A DNA stretch of 34,740 bases from Xenococcus sp. PCC 7305 (GTDB taxonomy: Bacteria > Cyanobacteriota > Cyanobacteriia > Cyanobacteriales > Xenococcaceae). The notes under the pieces are model-generated. The model did not search any database, was not told the origin of the DNA, and was given only the letters and a program-made list of their open reading frames with translations. The stretch covers positions 1 through 34,740 of the forward strand of contig NZ_ALVZ01000166.1 of assembly GCF_000332055.1 (NCBI RefSeq), read 5' to 3'. Positions 16,701-25,400 of this stretch are shown in pieces (positions within the stretch are counted from its first letter, which is position 1; the number at the start of each line of letters is the position of its first letter). A program made the translations under genes and the position numbers.

Positions 16701-16823
16701 AATTATTGCCCTATATTACTAACTGCTACGCACATAAATAATAGCATTGAGATGACATTTGTTTGATCACCGGCAATTCATCTTTCATATTTCCTCAAGA
16801 TTTCATTACAAACGCTAAATTGG

Positions 16824-17291
16824 CTATGACATTGCAGCTAACGGGTTAAGACGGGTGACAACTTGTAAGTCTTCTTGGTCTAATTGCTCAGGAATCCCAT
16901 TACGAATCAATTCCGAAAAATCTTCATTCGGAACCATCATACAGAGAGCATATAGTCTTTGATGACTGGTATTTTTAATATAGTGAATGCCTGCTTTCGG
17001 CATTAAAATACTATCTCCAGTTTTTAAGACAGTTTCTTTCCCATCGCAAATTGCTATTCCTTCTCCTTGAATAATGAAAAACATTTCGACAGCAAAATTA
17101 TGACGATGGGGAGGAGTTGCGCCTCCAGGGTCAAAAATCTCTAGGCAAACTGTCAAGGAGTTTTCTGAATTACTCGAATCAAAAATAATTGCTAATCGAT
17201 TAGTATCATCAGGACTAATGCGATAGACCTGATAGTCCCTTAGTTTCTTGATTACAGGGATTTTACAATTTTGATAGGTTTCAATTTGCAT
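16824..17291 (-). CDS. Cupin-domain protein
   Basis: A 155-residue single-cupin protein. Motif 1 is GGATPPHRHNFAVEMFFIIQGEG, with HxH plus a downstream Glu as the usual metal ligands, and motif 2 is AGIHYIKNTSHQ with the last histidine. The first 40 residues form an extra beta-strand region. Cupins of this size may be metal-dependent dioxygenases, isomerases or sensors; the substrate cannot be predicted. It is on the gpmI strand but separated by about 120 bp, and the repeat-rich stretch 17292-17660 lies upstream. Confidence 0.88.
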   Translation of the reverse strand: MQIETYQNCKIPVIKKLRDYQVYRISPDDTNRLAIIFDSSNSENSLTVCLEIFDPGGATPPHRHNFAVEMFFIIQGEGIAICDGKETVLKTGDSILMPKAGIHYIKNTSHQRLYALCMMVPNEDFSELIRNGIPEQLDQEDLQVVTRLNPLAAMS

Positions 17292-17461
17292 TGGAAATTT
17301 TTGGGAGTAGAAGGGATTAAAATTATTCGGTATTAATTTTTACTTTTATTAAGACGATCTTATCTCTCATGAAAAAGTAGAGTTGCTGATTCTCGGAAAT
17401 AATCCTGTAAATTGTAATTTTTCTTAAAAATGGGTTAGCCACAAAAGTTGGTAGGTTTATC

Positions 17462-17619
17462 AACGTCAGTTAGGCGAATTTTCTTTTAGATTAAATTTCC
17501 TAAGTTGAACAACGAAGTAATAGGATTTTCCCTAAATCCCCAAATTCCCAAATCCCTAAATCCCCAAGTCCTTATCCAAAACTAGTAAATTTTGTACTCA
17601 TCGAACTCACGTTTATCAA
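17462..17619 (+). repeat. Dispersed intergenic repeat, copy B
   Basis: Same-orientation copy of 1-142. The octamer tract in the middle (CCCTAAAT / CCCCAAAT-type, about 17530-17577) has six units against four in copy A. The 10-mer GTTTATCAAC occurs at both edges (17455-17464 and 17611-17620), which could be a target duplication or part of the element. The gap 17292-17461 before it shows no gene and presumably holds the cupin promoter. Confidence 0.87.
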
Positions 17620-17664
17620 CTAGTCAGGACTGATGTTAGGTTTTAGGTAGTAGGGTTTAGGTTA
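17619..17664 (+). repeat. 46-bp dispersed repeat, plus-strand copy
   Basis: This unit begins ACTAGTCAGGACTGATGTT and ends in TTTAGG-type units. It directly follows the 158-bp repeat and runs into the signal-peptide codons of the channel gene. Its partner is the inverted copy at 14928-14973. Confidence 0.8.
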
Positions 17665-17717
17665 AAAAAGTCATCAGAAATTACTACAAGTTTGTTTTCG
17701 CCATCATCTTTGCTTTA

Positions 17718-19574
17718 TTGCTTTGCTTTGTGCCCACTCCTATCCTGGCTCAGCTCCCCAATAAGGCCCCTGTCGTCCTTGATGGCCAAGTGCTTTTTGA
17801 AGTAGGTGATTTTGGTATTTTTTCTGCCAAGGAAAGGGCCAAAAAGATTAATCAAGCGTTAATTGATGCAGTGAGGTCCGAGAAAGAAATTGCCATTGAA
17901 GTCGTTGAGCTAGACAATCAAGCAACTATTAAAGATAGTGCCAATGACCAACATTTATTTACTATTACCCAGGCAGATATTATTTCGGCGCCCACTCCCT
18001 ATGCTCAAGCAATTATGTGGGAGGGACAGCTTAAACAAGCTTTGCAAAAAGCGCAACAAGAACGCAGCAACCTTTACAGGAGTAAGGCTTTATTCACTTC
18101 TGTTGGCGTTTTTTTTCTAGCGATCACACTGCACCTGGGCTTACGTTTTCTCCGTCGGTTTAGCTCTTACAAAATAAGTCAACTATTGCGTTCCCAACCA
18201 AAATTACAGTTATGGAATAAATTTTTAATCGGATGGGAAAAACTCTCAATCTTAGGATTGCAAAGTCTTATTTGGCTGGCGTGTCTATTTTATATAACAA
18301 ATCTTTTTCCCCAAACTCGTAGTTGGCTGTATTGGCTTTTATATTGGCTAAATTCTCCTAGTATTAATTTAGGAGATAAGTCCTATTCTCCCTGGGAAAT
18401 AGTCTTTTTGCTAAGTTTGACGGTAGTTGTTTGGTTTGTCGTCAAATTTTTGACTAATGCCTTTAAATATTATGTTTTAAGACAGATTGGCGCAGAACAA
18501 GAAATTCAAGAGATCATTGCCGTTTTTATTCAATATATTGCGACATTTCTGGCCTTGATTATTTTATGGCAAAGTTGGGGTTTGGATCTAGGAGCCTTGG
18601 CTATTACAGCAAGTGTTCTGGGGGTTGGGATTGGTTTTGGATTACAAAATATTGCTAACAATTTTATTAGTGGCTTAATTATTATTTTGGAAAGACCCAT
18701 AAAAATTGGTGATTTGATTAAAGTCGATGAATTTGTGGGAACTATCAAAAATATTGGGTTTCGTAGTACGGAGATTATCACTCAAGACCGTATCGCAATT
18801 ATTATTCCCAACTCACAATTATTAGATAACAAAGTAATTAATTGGAACCATGGCGATTCGATCTCTCGTTTAAGAATTAGTATTGGCGTTAGTTATAATT
18901 CTGATATCAGAAAAGTCAAAACAGCATTACTTTATGCGGCTAAAAATCATTCTGAAGTTTTAAGAACACCTCGACCTCAAGTCTGGTTTCAAGAATTTGC
19001 CAATAGTTCTCTTAATTTTGAACTTTTGGTTTGGATTAATGATCCGCAAAAACAATTTAGGATTAAAAGCGATCTTAATTATTTAATTGCTGCTAGTTTG
19101 CGTCAATACAACATTGAAATTCCCTTTCCTCAAAGAGATATTAATTTTAGTTCTCCCAAACTCGAACAGTTGCTCATAGCTTGGCTAGGTTATCAGGGAA
19201 TTAATGCTTCAATACCTGATAATAACTATGCTACAAATTCAAAAGTACCTAAAGTAAAAACAGGCAAGTCTGAAGATTTTTTTGTGAATATTGAGGATAA
19301 ATTAACAGCAGAAGACCTCGAAGAATTGGTTGCTCAAATGCGTTCGACTGATGGGCTAAATATTCGCGATCGCGACTACTATCTAAATTTTTATTCAGCC
19401 TGTTTTATCGGTTCAGAAGCCGTAGATTGGCTAGTCCACAAACATCACTACAATCGAGATGAGGCGGTAGAAATAGGCCAAATTATGCTGGAAAAGGGAA
19501 TTATTCATCATGTCACGGATGAACATTCTTTTAAAGATGCCTACTTGTTCTATCGATTTTATCTTGATGAATGA
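17718..19574 (+). CDS. MscS-family channel with C-terminal DEP domain
   Basis: A mechanosensitive-type channel of 618 residues from the TTG at 17718. Reading in frame from 17664 adds KKVIRNYYKFVFAIIFA before MLCFVPTPILAQ, together a textbook signal peptide ending LAQ, but no ATG, GTG or TTG precedes it: TAG at 17658-17660 is followed by GTT. The native start therefore seems lost at the repeat junction. After a periplasmic domain (to about 125) come membrane helices (about 132-155, 185-205, 230-250, 275-300), the MscS pore helix and beta domain (ASVLGVGIGFGLQNIANN and RPIKIGDLI, about 295-390), and a DEP domain (about 530-618). DEP normally mediates membrane or receptor docking. Confidence 0.88.
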   Translation: MLCFVPTPILAQLPNKAPVVLDGQVLFEVGDFGIFSAKERAKKINQALIDAVRSEKEIAIEVVELDNQATIKDSANDQHLFTITQADIISAPTPYAQAIMWEGQLKQALQKAQQERSNLYRSKALFTSVGVFFLAITLHLGLRFLRRFSSYKISQLLRSQPKLQLWNKFLIGWEKLSILGLQSLIWLACLFYITNLFPQTRSWLYWLLYWLNSPSINLGDKSYSPWEIVFLLSLTVVVWFVVKFLTNAFKYYVLRQIGAEQEIQEIIAVFIQYIATFLALIILWQSWGLDLGALAITASVLGVGIGFGLQNIANNFISGLIIILERPIKIGDLIKVDEFVGTIKNIGFRSTEIITQDRIAIIIPNSQLLDNKVINWNHGDSISRLRISIGVSYNSDIRKVKTALLYAAKNHSEVLRTPRPQVWFQEFANSSLNFELLVWINDPQKQFRIKSDLNYLIAASLRQYNIEIPFPQRDINFSSPKLEQLLIAWLGYQGINASIPDNNYATNSKVPKVKTGKSEDFFVNIEDKLTAEDLEELVAQMRSTDGLNIRDRDYYLNFYSACFIGSEAVDWLVHKHHYNRDEAVEIGQIMLEKGIIHHVTDEHSFKDAYLFYRFYLDE

Positions 19575-19580
19575 AGTGAA

Positions 19581-19608
19581 GGCAGAGGGCAGAGGGCAGA
19601 GGGCAGAA
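19581..19608 (+). repeat. STRR heptamer array, GGCAGAG x4
   Basis: Four tandem 7-bp units (three GGCAGAG, one GGCAGAA) start 6 bp after the mscS-like stop codon. The same heptamer, four units, lies inside the radical SAM gene at 31916-31943. Confidence 0.92.
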
Positions 19609-19696
19609 GGTAGCCCTAAAGGATTAGCTGCGCGTCATGGCAGATGGAAAAGGGCACGAAGTGAAGTTGGTACCCTTTTTCTTTGTGACTTGAATG

Positions 19697-20065
19697 CTAA
19701 GAATCTAAATCTAAGACCTGGACTCCATTATTTTTAATTTCCCAAAACATTTCACCCATTTGCTTCCAAAATAGAGAGCCAGTACCAATGGTTAGGATTA
19801 AGGCAAAGCCAAAAGAGGGAATCGCACCAAACCCAAACAGTAACAGTCCTCCACCCAAAAAAATCCAGGTGCCGAGACAAACTCCCTGAAAGGCAATAAT
19901 TAAGTTTGAGTCCTTCAACTGAAAAGCGTCTGGCGCTTGGGGATCTCGTCGCCATTTATCGCTTTGTTGAGTGATTATTGTTTGAAACATCGTACCGAAG
20001 AGGATGCCAATTGCTATGCCTAAAATCGGGACCAAGAATGGAGGTTGAGGAACGTAGTAATACAT
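19697..20065 (-). CDS. Conserved hypothetical membrane protein
   Basis: A 122-residue protein with a first membrane helix (about 10-32, PILGIAIGILFGTMFQTIIT), a short charged loop (QQSDKWRRDPQAPDAFQLKD), then two glycine-rich hydrophobic helices (about 55-78 and 80-102) and a short soluble tail. I do not recognise a named family. It may share transcription with the TerB-like gene about 90 bp upstream on the same strand. An open reading in another frame (19752-19955) is only its shadow. Confidence 0.75.
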   Translation of the reverse strand: MYYYVPQPPFLVPILGIAIGILFGTMFQTIITQQSDKWRRDPQAPDAFQLKDSNLIIAFQGVCLGTWIFLGGGLLLFGFGAIPSFGFALILTIGTGSLFWKQMGEMFWEIKNNGVQVLDLDS

Positions 20066-20153
20066 GAAGGTTTAAAATAGCTGACTTGCAGCGATGATCT
20101 TTAATTTCTTTTTCAGAATACTACAGTTGCAAAACCTCATAACATCAGAGTTG

Positions 20154-20819
20154 CTAAATATAGGCCGAAATATCCTCCTGGCACTCATCTGCTAAATAAG
20201 ATAAAGCACGGAATCGCAAGCCTACAACCTCTTCATAAAGAGGATTGAGCTTACATAAGGGGGGAATATGAGCAAGATTGCGACCAAAAAGATTAATATC
20301 CCTTTCTAAAGGACATTGGGGAGGAATCATGCGGCAGATAAAATGAGCTACACGGGGATCGTGAATGTCCATTTTATTAAGCCAGTTTTTAATCGGATGT
20401 AGAAGATCAGGATGGGGATGGTATTGGGTCTGGGCCCCCTCAACGACGTCAGTTTGCTCTTCTAATTTGCATAGACTATGTTCTAGATATTCAAGAGCTG
20501 TGACTTCAATTTCTAGAGCAGCACAATATTTGTGTAACAGTTCATATTCTGGCGGGGAATAAACTCCATCTGCGATCGCAACCAGAACTGCTGTTCTTAA
20601 AAAATTTTCTCCTGTATTCGGATCGCTACCCAGAGCTGTAGCTAGTTCTGCTGGAGAAATTGTTTCTAAAGGTAAATCGTGATCTAGATTGGCTAAATCT
20701 GTAGCTAATTGATTAATAACTTCTTTTTCTTCTGGATCGTAATGTCCATCGGCCCAAGCCACGGTATATAGACCTCGTAGCCAAGCAATTATCTGATCGT
20801 CTGTATAAGATGATGACAT
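20154..20819 (-). CDS. TerB-like (tellurite resistance type) protein
   Basis: A 221-residue soluble protein. Its first 125 residues match the TerB/DjlA-like helical fold: IIAWLRGLYTVAWADGHYDP and AVLVAIADGVYSPPEYELLH are two copies of the xADGxYxxxE motif that binds metal in TerB proteins. The C-terminal half (about 140-221, with FICRMIPPQCPLERDINLFG) is a conserved cyanobacterial extension with two cysteines. Function is unknown in cyanobacteria; tellurite resistance itself is unlikely to be the role. It lies between the membrane protein gene and psaC on the same strand. Confidence 0.85.
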   Translation of the reverse strand: MSSSYTDDQIIAWLRGLYTVAWADGHYDPEEKEVINQLATDLANLDHDLPLETISPAELATALGSDPNTGENFLRTAVLVAIADGVYSPPEYELLHKYCAALEIEVTALEYLEHSLCKLEEQTDVVEGAQTQYHPHPDLLHPIKNWLNKMDIHDPRVAHFICRMIPPQCPLERDINLFGRNLAHIPPLCKLNPLYEEVVGLRFRALSYLADECQEDISAYI

Positions 20820-20980
20820 ATTTCACTATCTAATATCTCAAGGATCAATCCTAAAATAGTGCCGACAACCCAAAAATACACTAGATAAAAGCATAACTTG
20901 AGGGCTGTACGACGACCTATTTAAAGTATGAATAGCAGTATATTATGTATAATTGCCATTCCTGCGCCTTTGCTGTTCTA

Positions 20981-21532
<552 letters not shown>

Positions 21533-22339
21533 ATGACTAGATTTGCTTATCAATTCGACTATGACCTTGGTACCCTGGATCACCAACCAGTTTATCGAAG
21601 TCAAACTCTCATAAATGACCAATACGAAAATGATATCTACGAATTTGATATCCACGACACAAAAGATCTTCATTTATCCCTCAACAATATCTCCCATGGA
21701 GATGATGCAGATCTTTATCTGTACCACGATAGTAACTACAATGGAGTTCTAGATGATAGCGATATTCAGGTCGCTTACTCAATAAACGGTGGCAATAGTG
21801 ATGATATTATCGACTACCAAGCAGGCGCAGGAACATATTTTGCTCGTGTAGGATATTACAGTGACGGAGGAGATCATCAGATTGACTACGATCTTGATTT
21901 AGTTGCTAACTCTACTTCCCACACTATTAGGGTCGAAGCCGAAGATTACAATAGCTATTACGATACAACTCATGGCAATGAAGGCGGTGTTTACCGCCAT
22001 GATGATGTAGATATCGAACATTCTAATGATTACGATGGTGGTTATTCCGTCGGTTGGACGCAACATGGTGAATTTCTCACCTACGATGTTCATGTTCCCC
22101 ACGAAGGTTATTACCAGGTAGTAGGTCGTGTGGCCTCAGATCTTAATCGGGCCCATAGTCTAGGAGTTTCCGCCAATAATGGACATTCGACAGAAATAAA
22201 CTTTGGGGATACTGGTGGTTGGTACTCTTGGCAAAATGCAAATGGTGGGGATATCTATCTCAATGCAGGTCATAATACATTGACTTTAGATGTAAATAGT
22301 TCTGGCTTTAATGTTAATTATGTTGAGTTGGTATCTTAA
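21533..22339 (+). CDS. PPC-like domain plus CBM6-type carbohydrate-binding protein
   Basis: A 268-residue, very acidic and Tyr/His-rich protein. Residues about 1-128 resemble a bacterial pre-peptidase C-terminal (PPC) beta-sandwich: YEFDIHDTKDLHLSL, DADLYLYHDSN, then AGAGTYFARVGYYSD. Residues about 133-268 are a CBM6/35-type module: IRVEAEDYNSYYDT, a calcium-rich HDDVDIEHSNDYDGGYSVGW stretch, GEFLTYDVHVPHEGYYQV and a closing VNYVELVS strand. There is no enzyme domain and no N-terminal signal, so it is either exported by a type I-like route or is cytoplasmic. A surface or polysaccharide-binding role is inferred. Confidence 0.8.
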   Translation: MTRFAYQFDYDLGTLDHQPVYRSQTLINDQYENDIYEFDIHDTKDLHLSLNNISHGDDADLYLYHDSNYNGVLDDSDIQVAYSINGGNSDDIIDYQAGAGTYFARVGYYSDGGDHQIDYDLDLVANSTSHTIRVEAEDYNSYYDTTHGNEGGVYRHDDVDIEHSNDYDGGYSVGWTQHGEFLTYDVHVPHEGYYQVVGRVASDLNRAHSLGVSANNGHSTEINFGDTGGWYSWQNANGGDIYLNAGHNTLTLDVNSSGFNVNYVELVS

Positions 22340-22360
22340 TCAACAAGTAGCTGTGATATT

Positions 22361-22414
22361 AGCCGTAATATTAAAGTCGAAGCCAAAGACAGGTCGATTC
22401 TTGCTGTAGGATAA
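22361..22414 (+). pseudogene. Vestige of a second CBM6 module
   Basis: Twenty-two bases after the PPC-CBM6 stop, an open stretch reads SRNIKVEAKDRSILAVG and then stops. It resembles SHTIRVEAEDYNSYYD at the start of the intact CBM6. Just after, in another frame, DNYQVTSVLG recalls the intact EGYYQVVGRVAS. This looks like the remains of a duplicated module or paralogue. It is short, so the call is tentative. Confidence 0.4.
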
Positions 22415-22458
22415 CTATCAAGTAACCTCAGTGCTTGGATATATATCAATAGTTCACC

Positions 22459-25400
22459 ATGACAGCTTCGGCAACTTCCCAAACTCGACAGCAACTTAGC
22501 CAGATATATCAAAACCTATCGGAGTCGCGACGACAAATTGTTAGACTATTTTCTGTTGCCTATGAACCCGTTAGTAGAAGCTTGTTCTTGAAATGTTTAA
22601 ACGCTTTAGATGTTAGGCAAGATAATGGTAATATTTTCAACGCTCAAGCTTTAAGAGCCCAGATAGAATATCTTATCGCACAGGATTTACTAGTTCAAGA
22701 ACGAGGGAAATCTCCTCAGTGTAATATTCTCATCGCAGAAATTGCCACTCGTGATGCAATTCAAGCTAAAGTTTGGGAACAGATGGTCAAGGTGATAACA
22801 ACCCATATCCCGATCGCCACTTATTACTACAGCAAAGACTCCAGAAAATTTAACAGCAAAGAACAACTATTACGAGAAATACGAATTGGCATTTATCGGC
22901 GAGATCTCAAATTTATCAACATACAATTGGAATGCTATCAGCAATATGGTTATGGTGTTGACCCAATTAAATTCGATGAAATTCTGATCTTACTATTAAA
23001 TAATCCCTTCGACCCCTATTGGTTCAATCAACTACCCCAAGAGTTATACGAATTGGGATTGGGTACGATTTTGCTAAATTCAGTATGTGATTTGACTGAT
23101 GCCGAAGAGCCGTTTAGCTTCCTCAAAGCAGAAGCCGCTAAGGCAAAGGGGCGCTGCTCAGATAATTTGCGGTTACTCCTGACCGAGCAGTTTATTCTCC
23201 GAGATGATCTCGAATCAGCAAAATCTTGTCTGGCCAAGATGAATGCTAAATCCCAAGCATCAGCCGATGTTTTTTGGGGTTGGTTAGCCTTTTTGGATGG
23301 AGATTATCCCCAGGCGATCGCACTTTATAGCTCGTCCTTAAAATCCCTGAAAAAAGCCGTAGGCAAACGCCGTAATGTTTTTTTTGAGAGTATTGCTGGG
23401 ATCTTTTTTGTTTTAGCATTGTTCCATGAAGGTTCCCCCGCCAACCTAAAAGAAGCCAGTGGTTACGCTGATATCATGGCAAGATCCAACAGTTGGCTCA
23501 GCTATCTATATACTTGGCTGCAAAAGATCCTGCTCATTCAACAGGGAGACATGAGCCAAAAGGACTGGATAAATAATGGTTATATTGCCTCCTATCAAGA
23601 ACATCACAGTCTCCAAACTTTCTTTGCTGCTCTCTGCCTGTATTGGGTAGATCAAGCACAAGCAAGAAAACGAACACCTCGATTGTTAAAATCCCTTTGC
23701 GATCAAGCAGAAGCAACTGGTTACTACTGGTTATCCGCAGAGTCAGCAGAACTCTTGGCTCGTCTCAAAACTAAGGGAAATCAAGTCGAAGCAATCTTTA
23801 GCAAAACAGATGAAGTGCCACCCTTGGTCGAGTTGATCAAACCCCAACAACCTTGGGAACTATCCCTAAAAGCCCTGGCAAATTTACAGAAAAAAACCCC
23901 CGTAGCCCAGGATCTTGGTCAAAAACGTTTGGTTTGGTTACTTAGCTTCTATGATCCTAATTTTATGCTGCAACCTCGCGAACAGAAAATTACCGCGAAA
24001 GGAGGTTGGAGCAAAGGCCGCCCCATAGCGATGAAACGGTTATATAATGATCCCGGTAAGTTGGATTATCTGACGACACAAGATTTAAAGATCTGTAGTC
24101 ATATTGAAACTAATTACTACGGCTATTACGAGAAGGTTGATTATACTTTCGAGGAACATGCAATGTTGGCCTTAGTTGGTCATCCCTTGGTATTTTGGGC
24201 AGATTCTCCGACAACTCGGGTTGATATTGTCTCGGGAGAACCCGAATTAATTGTCAAAAAAGTTAATGATGAACGCTTAACTCTAGAATTTTCTCCCAGA
24301 ATCAAAGGGGACAAGGATATTATCATTGTCAAAGAAACCCCGACCAGATTAAAAGTCATTGAGATTACTGGCGAACATCAACGCATTGCCACAATTCTGG
24401 GGAAGAAAAATCTTTTAGAAGTTCCTGCTCTAGCTTCTGAGCAGGTATTAGCAGCCATTAGTGGAGTTTCCCCGATTGTCACTGTTCATTCTGATATTGG
24501 TGGAGGGGTAGCCAGTGCCACTGAAGTGACGGCGAATGCCCAACCCCATTTGCATCTGCTACCCGCAGGGGAGGGTTTAAAAGCCGCTTTACTCTGTCGT
24601 CCTTTTGGGGATGTGGGTTCCTATTACCGACCGGGAAAAGGTGGTTCTACGGTAATTGCCGAGATTGAAGGCGAACGTTTGCAAACTACTCGCCAAATGG
24701 AGGAGGAAAAGAAACTTGCTAATCATGTGATGAATTCTTGTCGAGTGCTTACTCGTTATGAGCCTGAAGGTGGAGAATGGTTGATTGAGGAGCCAGAAGA
24801 CTGTTTATCTTTGTTACTAGAACTGCAAGCGCTAGAAGATCAGGTAATTGTGGAATGGCCTGAAGGAGAAAAACTAAGGGTAACTCATCAAGCCGGGATG
24901 AGTGATTTTCAGATGCAGATCAGAAGGCAGAATGATTGGTTTGCAGCTACTGGAGAATTGAAACTAGACAATGATTTAGTTTTAGACATGGAGAATTTGC
25001 TGAGTTTGCTCGAAAAAACTCCTAGTCGTTTTATTGAGATTAAACAAGGTCAATTTATTGCTCTGACTGAGAAGTTTCGTGCTCGTTTGGATGAGTTGAG
25101 AAGCTACGGCAGCAAGCAGGGACAAGGTTTGCAGTTTCACCCTCTGACCTCTTTGGTACTGGAAGATGCGATCGCGGATGTCGCTAATCTCAAAGCAGAT
25201 AAACATTGGAAACAGCAGGTCAAGAAGATCAAGGAAATGAAGGAGCTCAAACCCCAACTGCCTTCTACTCTACAAGCGGAATTAAGAGATTATCAGCAAG
25301 AGGGTTTTGAATGGCTATCGCGTTTGGCTCATTGGGGTGTCGGTGCTTGTTTGGCCGATCAAATGGGACTGGGCAAAACTTTGCAGGCTCTGGCCCTGAT

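Noticed and set aside
19510-19737. Plus-strand open reading across the mscS end and the GGCAGAG array
   Set aside because: It is a shadow of the DEP-domain codons extended through the repeat, with no domain of its own.
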